NCBI RefSeq assembly: GCF_030053895.1
Contig: NZ_CP125781.1
Location: forward strand, 1,550,001 to 1,614,000
Direction of reading: 5' to 3'
Origin: Trabulsiella odontotermitis
GTDB taxonomy: Bacteria > Pseudomonadota > Gammaproteobacteria > Enterobacterales > Enterobacteriaceae
Length of the DNA: 64,000 nt
Part shown: one piece after another, positions 7,886 to 15,009 of the stretch
Numbering within the stretch: position 1 is the first letter of the stretch
Layout of the letters: the number at the start of each line of letters is the position of its first letter
Program-made: the position numbers and the translations under genes
The notes under the pieces: model-generated
What the model was told of the DNA's origin: nothing
Database searches by the model: none
What the model saw: only the letters and a program-made list of their open reading frames with translations

Positions 7886-8712
7886 TGTCTGCTGAACTTA
7901 CTCGACTGGCCCGGGACATCCGCGTGGCGACGCTGAAATCGCTGACGCAGCTCGGTTTTGGCCACTACGGTGGCAGCATGTCGGTTATCGAAACGCTGGC
8001 GGTGCTTTACGGCGACGTGATGCGCATCGACCCCGCCGATCCTGACTGGCCGGAGCGCGACTATTTTGTCCTGTCGAAAGGGCATGCCGGCCCGGCGCTT
8101 TACAGTACGCTGGCGATCAAAGGTTATTTCCCGGTGGAAGAGCTGAGCACGCTCAACCAGAACGGCACGCGATTACCGAGCCACCCGGACAGGCTGAAAA
8201 CCCGTGGCGTTGATGCCACCACCGGCTCGCTTGGTCAGGGTATCTCCATTGCCGCCGGAATGGCGTTGTCGCACAAGCTCGCCAGGCGGCCTAACCGCGT
8301 TTTCTGTATCGTGGGCGATGGTGAGCTGAATGAAGGGCAGTGCTGGGAAGCATTTCAGTTTATCGCCCATCACAAGCTCAACAACCTGCTGGTGTTTGTC
8401 GACTGGAACAAACAGCAACTGGACGGCGAGCTGGATGCGATCATCAACCCGTTCGATCTGGAAGGGAAATTTCACGCCTTTGGCTTTGATGTACACACCG
8501 TAAAAGGCGATGACATTCCGGCATTGCAGGCGATTGCTAAACCGGTGCTGGCGGCGGATGCGCGGCCGCGACTGGTGATCCTCGACAGCATCAAAGGGCA
8601 GGGCGTGCCGTATCTGGAGCAGCTAAGCAATTCTCACCATCTGCGTCTTACCGAGGAATCGCGAAAGGCGCTTAACGAGACCATTGAGCAACTGGAGGCC
8701 ACGCATGATTAA
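7885..8712 (+). CDS. transketolase N-terminal (thiamine diphosphate-binding) subunit
   Basis: A 275-residue protein covering only the N-terminal TPP-binding domain of transketolase. The TPP/Mg motif is at about residues 144-175 (GDGELNEG ... VDWN), preceded by SKGHAGPALY and TGSLGQGIS, both conserved in transketolases. A full-length enzyme is about 660 residues, so this is a naturally split form that needs the product of the next gene. It would transfer two-carbon ketol units between sugar phosphates in the cytoplasm, probably joining the PTS-imported phosphosugar to the pentose phosphate pathway. Neither half looks damaged, so the split is an organisation rather than a frameshift. Confidence 0.9.
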   Translation: MSAELTRLARDIRVATLKSLTQLGFGHYGGSMSVIETLAVLYGDVMRIDPADPDWPERDYFVLSKGHAGPALYSTLAIKGYFPVEELSTLNQNGTRLPSHPDRLKTRGVDATTGSLGQGISIAAGMALSHKLARRPNRVFCIVGDGELNEGQCWEAFQFIAHHKLNNLLVFVDWNKQQLDGELDAIINPFDLEGKFHAFGFDVHTVKGDDIPALQAIAKPVLAADARPRLVILDSIKGQGVPYLEQLSNSHHLRLTEESRKALNETIEQLEATHD

Positions 8713-9658
8713 GGTCGCCCCGGTCGGGGGGAAAGATGTCACCGAAATGCGCAAAGTGTACGCCGGGTTTGTCACTGAGCAGATCAAAGCAGAGAGCGGC
8801 ATTATCGCACTGGAAGCGGATCTAATGAGCTCGATGGCGATGGATGGCGTGCAGCGCCAGTTCCCGGATCACGTGATTAACTGCGGGATCATGGAAGCGA
8901 ACGTGATAGGTACTGCGGCAGGGCTTTCGTTAACCGGACGGAGACCGTTTGTGCATACTTTCACCGCCTTTGCCAGCCGCCGCTGTTTTGATCAGCTGTT
9001 TATGGCGCTGGATTATCAGCGTAATAACGTTAAAGTCATCGCCTCGGATGCGGGGGTGACCGCCTGCCATAACGGCGGTACGCATATGTCGTTCGAGGAC
9101 ATGGGTATCGTGCGCGGTCTGGCGCATTCGGTGGTGATCGAGGTGACGGATGCGGTGATGTTTAAAGACATCCTCAATCAACTGATTACCCTCGAAGGCT
9201 TTTACTGGGTACGCACCATCCGCAAACAGGCGCCAACCGTTTATGAGGAAGGCTCCAGTTTTACCATCGGCAAGGGCAATGTCCTGCGCGAAGGCGACGA
9301 TATCACGCTCATCGCCAACGGCATTATGGTGGCCGAGGCGCAGGAAGCGGCACGGCGACTGGAGCGCGACGGTATCAGCGCGGCGGTCATCGATATGTTC
9401 ACCCTCAAACCCATTGACCGTATGCTGGTGAAAAATTACGCCGAGAAAACCGGGCGTATTGTCACCTGCGAAAACCACAGCATTCACAACGGGCTGGGGT
9501 CGGCGGTGGCGGAAGTGCTGGTGGAAACCTGTCCGGTGCCGATGCGGCGCGTGGGCGTGAAGGAACGCTACGGACAGGTCGGCACGCAGGAGTTTCTCCA
9601 GCATGAGTATGGCCTGACGGCGGATGACATTGTGAAGGCGGCGAGGGAGCTGCTGTAA
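8705..9658 (+). CDS. transketolase C-terminal (pyrimidine-binding plus C-terminal domain) subunit
   Basis: A 317-residue protein containing the Pyr domain, with the catalytic glutamate E64 in NCGIMEANVIGTAAGLSLTG, and the transketolase C-terminal domain (DDITLIANGIMVAEAQEAARRL; IVTCENHSIHNGLGSAVAEVL). It starts 8 bp before the stop of the N-terminal half, with GGAG upstream, so the two chains are translationally coupled and expected to assemble 1:1. An in-frame start at 8684 lies inside the previous gene and is less likely. It is the last gene of the operon, followed by a terminator at 9683-9716. Confidence 0.9.
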   Translation: MIKVAPVGGKDVTEMRKVYAGFVTEQIKAESGIIALEADLMSSMAMDGVQRQFPDHVINCGIMEANVIGTAAGLSLTGRRPFVHTFTAFASRRCFDQLFMALDYQRNNVKVIASDAGVTACHNGGTHMSFEDMGIVRGLAHSVVIEVTDAVMFKDILNQLITLEGFYWVRTIRKQAPTVYEEGSSFTIGKGNVLREGDDITLIANGIMVAEAQEAARRLERDGISAAVIDMFTLKPIDRMLVKNYAEKTGRIVTCENHSIHNGLGSAVAEVLVETCPVPMRRVGVKERYGQVGTQEFLQHEYGLTADDIVKAARELL

Positions 9659-9682
9659 ATAAAAAAGGCTAGCAGAGAGTTC

Positions 9683-9716
9683 CGGCTGATCACTATAAAG
9701 TTGGTCAGCCGTTTTT
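9683..9716 (+). terminator. Rho-independent terminator of the PTS-transketolase operon
   Basis: A stem CGGCTGATCA/TTGGTCAGCCG (one wobble pair), an eight-base loop and five T residues, starting 24 bp after the last stop codon of the operon. Confidence 0.85.
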
Positions 9717-9808
9717 ATATATCAATTTCCATTGTTGGTTATGGATAAACAAGTCGCTGGTATCGCCCACCAAAGAGGTGGGCAAGTAATGGTATAAATC
9801 TAATTATT

Positions 9809-10105
9809 TTATATAATATACCCCGGATCAATGATAGCATCAGTTACAATTGCTGTATGAGTAATTGAGAGGCCAGAACTCTGACATGTGAGACTTACTG
9901 CTTTTCCCTGTGCAGAGTCATATGCTGATTGACCAATTTCAGTTATTGCAAACGCAAATCTTCCTATGTCGTCTATGTTTTTTAATTTGTAATTATATAG
10001 TTCTAATGGAACTACAAACCATATAGTATTCAGCGGGTAAATATATGGGGTCCATCTTCCTCGTAACCCAATCGTGCCTGAGTAATATATTGTCTCGTAG
10101 TATCC
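9809..10105 (-). pseudogene. orphan Rhs C-terminal tip remnant
   Basis: On the minus strand, 10105-10030 aligns base for base with the end of the neighbouring rhs core (11070-11100 region): it keeps GATACTACGA and TATATTACTCAGG-CGATTGGGTTA-GAGG, but has lost about 11 bp between them and one further base, which breaks the frame. Beyond the break an open frame reads IGLRGRWTPYIY...VPLELYN, paralleling IGLRGGWNPYMY...VDPLGLYN of the intact gene. It then diverges into a different tip (NYKLKNIDDIGRFAFAI, AYDSAQGKAVSLTC) ending at a TAA at 9811-9809. No start codon or intact core precedes it. This is the usual look of a displaced alternative toxin tip behind an active rhs gene. The 90 bp beyond it hold only a GCCCACC/GGTGGGC hairpin (9765-9783) and no recognisable immunity gene. 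Confidence 0.7.
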
Positions 10106-10157
10106 TTGAAAAAGAACTGGCTATGACACATAATTTTATACTCACAATGCAAACACA

Positions 10158-10553
10158 TTAATCCAGAGAATCATACCTATAGCTTTTTAACTTCCATCTC
10201 TTGTTTTCCATTTCAAATGTGAATATTTCCTGAACAAATCTCTTTGAGTACTTAGAATAATACACAAAAGATACCTCATTGTTCGAAAACAAACTGCGGG
10301 TGATTTTTTCTTGTCTAAGATTAGATTTAATAAATGAGCCAAGATCATTTTCTTTGGCACTTACCATAAAACCAATAAAATCCTTTTCTAATGTGGTTTT
10401 TTGAAGGTTGGACGAAGTTAGATCATATACTTTAGAGTAATCCCCTCTCTGATATAATTCATGGAAGGTATTTACGCTTTGTCTTGCTGGTTCTATATTT
10501 ATAGGTGAACAGCCACATAGTAATAAAGACAGAACCAAAATAACATATCTCAT
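10158..10553 (-). CDS. small lipoprotein, candidate immunity protein of the Rhs toxin
   Basis: A 131-residue protein with a lipoprotein signal peptide: MRYV, a hydrophobic run, then LLLCGC with C15 as the likely lipidated cysteine. The mature part is soluble and mixed (about 115 residues, HELYQRGDYSKVYDLTSS; FVYYSKYSKRFVQEIFTFEMENKRWKLKSYRY), similar in shape to small DUF4019/NTF2-like lipoproteins, though I cannot assign a family. The gene is AT-rich like the rhs tip and lies 13 bp downstream of rhs on the same strand, the standard position of an immunity gene. If it is one, its predicted periplasmic location suggests that the toxin tip acts in the periplasm or at the inner membrane. Confidence 0.7.
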   Translation of the reverse strand: MRYVILVLSLLLCGCSPINIEPARQSVNTFHELYQRGDYSKVYDLTSSNLQKTTLEKDFIGFMVSAKENDLGSFIKSNLRQEKITRSLFSNNEVSFVYYSKYSKRFVQEIFTFEMENKRWKLKSYRYDSLD

Positions 10554-10566
10554 CCTGCATTCCCTG

Positions 10567-13500
10567 TTAATTTATCAGGCATTCCTGCCATGTTTTACAA
10601 GCAAGAGCCATAGCCGAAGCATCAACACCAATACCAGCCCCCACAGATTCTGTTGAAGATTCAGGGTGGTCTATATCAACAGCGTAAGTATACGCAAGAT
10701 GTCCAATTATCCCACCCCCAGTTGTCGTGCCGATAGATTTACTTACTCCTGACGAAGGCAGAGAGTTAGATTCAGAGTATGTAATCGCCGCGCTAAGCCC
10801 CCCACCAATTCCAGCGTGGCCACATGCCGTAGCATAGGCACAAATATCAGAAAGTATTTCCCCTTTCTTTTTGGCGAAAGCAACACCAACTCCAACATGG
10901 CCACCTAATGATACCAGGTCACCACCACCAGAAATATCAATAGATGAAGTGCCAGATGAATCATCATGCCACACGTCATATATCAATTGATATAGGTTGT
11001 ACAACCCCAAAGGATCAACTTGTAGTATGGGGTTATTTGTGTACATATAAGGATTCCACCCACCTCTTAACCCAATCGGATCCTGAGTAATATACCGTCC
11101 CTGCTCCGGGTCGTAGTATCGATGACGGTTATAGTACAGCCCCGTCTCTTTATCATACTGCTGTCCCGGCAGCCGGATAAGTTGTTGCAGATTGTCGGGG
11201 TTATCCTCACGCAGCATATTCCCCCACTCATCAAACTCTGCACTCCACGCAATCTCCCCGTGAGCGTCAAACAGCGCCAGCGGCAGACCACGGTGGTCGC
11301 AGTGATACAGGTGGATTCTCCGTTGCGGACTGTACTCTGGCTCCATCTGCTTTTTCATCTGCTCCGGCGTCAGCCCGCACTGCGTCAGCCACTGCCGGCT
11401 TTGCCCGCTGACCTGGTTCGTCTTCAGTTCCCGCTCCAGATTATCCAGCAGCGTCACCAGTTCCGGTACAAAAGCCATCCCCGCATCCTGCTGGAGTTTT
11501 TCCGCCAGCGTGCGGCAGCGGGCTTTCGTCAGCTCTCCGGTTGCGGTTTCAATGCGGACTAACGGTGTAAAACTGCCCGGCAGATATACCGTCTGGATAC
11601 GGGTGGTGTCTGTCTGCGTGGTGGTCAGTCGGTCGCCGTCCCAGCCGTACCATACGGTTTCCTTCAGTTCTGGCTTTGTACACGAACCATCGTCGCAGAC
11701 CGTATATTTCCATATCCGCTTACCCGTGCGGCGGCCCGTCGGGTCATAGATATACCGGCTTTCCGTCAGCAGGTTGCCGTGCTGCATCTGGCGGTAATGC
11801 GCCAGCCGGTGCTGGTTATCATAGCCATAATGATGAGAAAGGCTGCCACGCGGACGGGGGCGACGCTCACCCTTTTCAGTGAGTCTGCCGTGTGCATCGT
11901 AATGGTAGAAATTATTCGCATCCTGACCGGTGCGGTTATTCCTGACGTTATCCGGCAGCATCGGGTATTCATCCCGCTCCGCTATCCGGTTGCCCGCCGG
12001 GTCAGTCAGGGTCCACTGCGTCAGGTCATGATGTGCTGATTTAATATGCGTACTGCGCAGCCGACCGGCGGAACCGTACTGATAATCACGCTGTTCATTC
12101 AGCCCGCTGATGCGGACAAGCTGTCCGCCGGCGTTCCATGTATAGTCACGGTTAAACCGGGGAATGTTCAGCTGGTGGCTCTGCAACTGGCCGCCTGGCG
12201 TGTATGCCGTGGTCAGTTCGTAATCGCCAAAGTTGCGCTGCGTCTCGCGGTGCAGGCGGTCACGGGTAAAGTCGAGAAGTGGTTCATCACCGAGCTTCAT
12301 GCCCGCCAGATAACCGCTGCCATACGTCAGCCATTCCAGCGGAGGCAGGTTATCCGGTGTGACGCGGTTCAGCAGTGCGCTGTCGCTGTAATCGTGACGG
12401 GTGTCATGCTGCCATAACAATTCATCCGTGTCCGGGTGATGTACTGTCTGGCACTCGTGGACAGTACGGCCCCGGTCATCGTGCCCGTACTGCACAGTGA
12501 CGCGGTACCCGTCACTGACGTGGCTGATTTCAGACAACCAGCCGCGCTCACTGTAACGCCACTGCTCCGCCGGTTTGTCATTCACCGTGCGGTGTGTCAG
12601 GCGGTCTGATGCGTCGTAGTGCCAGTGGGTGATGAGGCTTTCATCCTCACTGCGGATAAGCAGACCGGTGGTGCTGTACCCGTAACGCTGCGTCCTGCCG
12701 TCAAAACCGGTTTCCTGCGTCAGTCTGTCCAGCACATCATAAGTGAATGTTGTGTGGCTGCCGTTCTCATTCGTGAGTTGTGTGACCCGGCCTGCAGCGT
12801 CATATTGCATCCGCCGTGTCAGCCCGTCCTGTGTGCTGCTGAGGGTGTGACCCCAGGCGTCATGCGTGGTTTCGCGGCGACTGCCGTCCGGGGCTACCAC
12901 TGCTGTCAGGTCGCCTGCGATATTGTATTCATAACGCGTTTCGCGACCCTGTGCATCCTGCCGGCTGACCAGCTGGCCCCGCCTGTCATACCTGAAATAC
13001 CGGCTGACACCTTCCTCGTGATGCACTGCCGTCAGTTGCCCGAAGCGGTCATATTCATGGCGGGTTTCATAGCCGGAGCAGTCGGTAAAGGTGAGTAACT
13101 GACCGTAACGGCTCCAGGTCATCTGCTTCCGGTTGCCGGTGGCCTCTTCGGTGGAGGAAGGATATTCGCTGCGCGGATTATCATAAAAAAAACGGGTTGT
13201 ACTGCCGTTGCGCAGGGTTTCAGCTGTCAGTCTGCCGTGCTCATCATACTCCTGCCGGCTCTGCAGCCCGTCAGGGTGGACTGTGCTGGTCAGCTGACGC
13301 TGAGCGTTGTAGCAAAACTCCGTGAGCCTGCCGTCCGGTGTGACGAGCGCCGTCAGTTGTCCGGAGGCGGGGCTGTGCCGGTATTCGGTTTTACGGCCCG
13401 CTGCATCCGTCTGCGCGAGCAGTCTGCCCGCGATGTCAATGTCGCTGCGGGTGATGCTGCTGTCGGCGTGCTCCTTTTTCACCACCCGTTTCATCCCGCC

Positions 13501-14646
13501 GTCGCCGTCGGTATGCAGTACCTCCCGGCGGCCCAGACTGTCGGTGACAGTGACGCTATTGAATCCATAAGCATAGGAATAACTTAAACCTTCCGGATTA
13601 TGCTGCGCCGTCACGCGCCCGGCAACGTCATAGTGGTAGGATATCTCAGGCCTGCCCGCATAGCGGTGTGCCACCATCCGTCCCGGATGCTGCGTGTCAT
13701 AAGTCAGGTCATGGACCGCCGTACCGCTGCGGTCATACACTCTCGCCAGTTCACCCCGGGAGGAATATTCATAACGCGCCAGGGGGGCGGCGGGCAGGTT
13801 ATCCGGGTATTCCGGGTCGCGGGAAAGCCATACTTCGGCGAGGCGGACGCCACTGTCTGTGCCATAACCCGTGGCGGGGGGCGTGTCCCGACAGGAGGTC
13901 AGAACCAGCCGGAAGTGGCGGCCTGCGCCGTCTGTCACGGCGGTAATGTTCCCGGAAAATGCGCCGGATGCGGCACGGTGAAAAGTCATTGTCCGCCCGA
14001 AACTGTCCGCCAGGCCGGTCAGCACCCGGTACGGTGGCAACGGGGCGGGCAGCGCTTCATCCGGCCCGGGAACGCGCTCAGACCAGCCCAGGATCCACCA
14101 GGGCCCCTGAAGGCTGCTGGTTGCAAGGTAGATATGCGGGCTGACACGAATATCCTGCGGAAGCCGCTGCCAGAGTGCATACAGCGGATTACTTTCATGA
14201 AGCGCCAGTACACCGCCCCGGGCCAGCCAGAAAGACTCGCTGCGGCTGAAGGCCGTTTCCCCCGGAAACAGCGGGTGAAAATGAATACTGCGCCCGCCGT
14301 TGTCGTTGAGTATCAGTTCCGCATCATGTATCTGCAGGTGGATATCAGAGGGCGCTTTCCAGCCGGGGCCAAATATACCCACCGGGGCAGGCGTTCTGGT
14401 CTGGTAGCTGCTGTAGGTACGCGAGAGTACAAACGGCAGCGGGCCGGGCAGGGCAATATCGGTTTCGCCGGGCAATACCTTTGCGCCCAGCAGCGGATTG
14501 ACCGGGTTGCCGGAGGTCATGCCGCCCGGACAGACCGAACAGGCCACGCCGGTCGGTGCGCCAATCATCACCCCCGCCGAGCCCTGGATTATTGGGCCAC
14601 CTGTCATGGTGCCGTCACCCTGACGTGCTGCCGGTTTTCCGATCAT
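10567..14646 (-). CDS. PAAR-Rhs polymorphic toxin protein
   Basis: A 1,359-residue Rhs protein. The N-terminus is a PAAR domain (MIGKPAARQGDGTMTGGP, residues 1 to about 45), which caps a type VI secretion spike. It is followed by a DUF6531-type segment (PGETDIALPGPLPFVLSRTYSS). Many YD/RHS repeats follow (about 280-850; for example YDRFGQLTAV, YDVLDRLTQETGFDG). The RHS core-associated region is at about 1080-1215 (YDKETGLYYNRHRYYDPEQGRYITQDPIGL) and ends in the autoproteolysis-type motif VDPLGL. The last 144 residues (about 1216-1359, nucleotides 10567-11001) are a variable tip that is glycine-rich (GGGDLVSLGGHVGVGVAF, ACGHAGIGGGLSAAI) and AT-rich. I do not recognise its toxin family. The core forms a cocoon that holds the toxin until delivery to a competitor. 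No T6SS structural genes are in this window. Confidence 0.93.
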   Translation of the reverse strand: MIGKPAARQGDGTMTGGPIIQGSAGVMIGAPTGVACSVCPGGMTSGNPVNPLLGAKVLPGETDIALPGPLPFVLSRTYSSYQTRTPAPVGIFGPGWKAPSDIHLQIHDAELILNDNGGRSIHFHPLFPGETAFSRSESFWLARGGVLALHESNPLYALWQRLPQDIRVSPHIYLATSSLQGPWWILGWSERVPGPDEALPAPLPPYRVLTGLADSFGRTMTFHRAASGAFSGNITAVTDGAGRHFRLVLTSCRDTPPATGYGTDSGVRLAEVWLSRDPEYPDNLPAAPLARYEYSSRGELARVYDRSGTAVHDLTYDTQHPGRMVAHRYAGRPEISYHYDVAGRVTAQHNPEGLSYSYAYGFNSVTVTDSLGRREVLHTDGDGGMKRVVKKEHADSSITRSDIDIAGRLLAQTDAAGRKTEYRHSPASGQLTALVTPDGRLTEFCYNAQRQLTSTVHPDGLQSRQEYDEHGRLTAETLRNGSTTRFFYDNPRSEYPSSTEEATGNRKQMTWSRYGQLLTFTDCSGYETRHEYDRFGQLTAVHHEEGVSRYFRYDRRGQLVSRQDAQGRETRYEYNIAGDLTAVVAPDGSRRETTHDAWGHTLSSTQDGLTRRMQYDAAGRVTQLTNENGSHTTFTYDVLDRLTQETGFDGRTQRYGYSTTGLLIRSEDESLITHWHYDASDRLTHRTVNDKPAEQWRYSERGWLSEISHVSDGYRVTVQYGHDDRGRTVHECQTVHHPDTDELLWQHDTRHDYSDSALLNRVTPDNLPPLEWLTYGSGYLAGMKLGDEPLLDFTRDRLHRETQRNFGDYELTTAYTPGGQLQSHQLNIPRFNRDYTWNAGGQLVRISGLNEQRDYQYGSAGRLRSTHIKSAHHDLTQWTLTDPAGNRIAERDEYPMLPDNVRNNRTGQDANNFYHYDAHGRLTEKGERRPRPRGSLSHHYGYDNQHRLAHYRQMQHGNLLTESRYIYDPTGRRTGKRIWKYTVCDDGSCTKPELKETVWYGWDGDRLTTTQTDTTRIQTVYLPGSFTPLVRIETATGELTKARCRTLAEKLQQDAGMAFVPELVTLLDNLERELKTNQVSGQSRQWLTQCGLTPEQMKKQMEPEYSPQRRIHLYHCDHRGLPLALFDAHGEIAWSAEFDEWGNMLREDNPDNLQQLIRLPGQQYDKETGLYYNRHRYYDPEQGRYITQDPIGLRGGWNPYMYTNNPILQVDPLGLYNLYQLIYDVWHDDSSGTSSIDISGGGDLVSLGGHVGVGVAFAKKKGEILSDICAYATACGHAGIGGGLSAAITYSESNSLPSSGVSKSIGTTTGGGIIGHLAYTYAVDIDHPESSTESVGAGIGVDASAMALACKTWQECLIN

Positions 14647-14834
14647 TGTGCTTCCCTTCTGACATTCCTGAATGTGGTGCGTATCATTTCGTTATCACGC
14701 CCACGGTTTCTGTGACAGAAGTCGACATTTGTGAGGAAAGGCCAAAGAAAGTATGAAATTAGTGCTTATTTATCAAGTAATTAATTTGTTATATCAATGG
14801 TGAATATGAATTCATTTGCTCCGGGAATTAGATA

Positions 14835-14890
14835 CCCCACAGCCCCACAGCCCCACAGCCCCACAGCCCCACAGCCCCACAGCCTCATAG
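14835..14890. repeat. 8-bp tandem repeat (CCCCACAG)n
   Basis: Six perfect head-to-tail copies of CCCCACAG (14835-14882) followed by one degenerate copy, CCTCATAG. They lie in the intergenic space between the rhs promoter side and the pta terminator. The unit length is not a multiple of three and no convincing gene spans it, so this is a non-coding short-sequence repeat likely to vary in copy number by slippage. The rest of 14647-15009 holds only the two hairpins listed separately and AT-rich sequence upstream of rhs. Confidence 0.9.
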
Positions 14891-14927
14891 CGTTCAAGAC
14901 AGGAAATTTTACGCGAAACGATTCTGG

Positions 14928-14958
14928 AAAAAGTACTGGCCGCTCTGGGCGGCCAGTA
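14928..14958 (-). terminator. pta: Rho-independent terminator downstream of pta
   Basis: A perfect 10-bp stem TACTGGCCGC/GCGGCCAGTA (14934-14943 and 14949-14958). On the minus strand it is followed within one base by five T residues (A-run 14928-14932 on the plus strand). It lies about 50 bp beyond the pta stop codon. Confidence 0.8.
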
Positions 14959-14976
14959 TTAACAAAGATAGATTTT

Positions 14977-15000
14977 CCTGGTGGCGCGAGCGCCACCAGG
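14977..15000. other. perfect hairpin just after pta stop codon
   Basis: CCTGGTGGCG-CGAG-CGCCACCAGG, a perfect 10-bp stem with a four-base loop starting 9 bp after the pta stop. T-rich sequence follows it on the plus strand but not on the minus strand, so for pta mRNA it is more likely a 3'-end stabilising stem, and it could also stop plus-strand transcription. Confidence 0.6.
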
Positions 15001-15009
15001 CTTTTTAAC

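Noticed and set aside
7885..9658. The two transketolase genes considered as one gene broken by a frameshift.
   Set aside because: Each half is a complete domain with its own ribosome-binding site and ATG, and split transketolases with this organisation are known, so no mutation is needed.
13600..14715. A 371-codon plus-strand frame opposite the start of rhs.
   Set aside because: Antisense to the conserved PAAR and N-terminal Rhs domains, no recognisable protein and no suitable ribosome-binding site.
14835..14890. The octamer array considered as a CRISPR or as coding repeats.
   Set aside because: The units are 8 bp, contiguous and without spacers, and 8 is not a multiple of three, so it is neither a CRISPR array nor a coding repeat.
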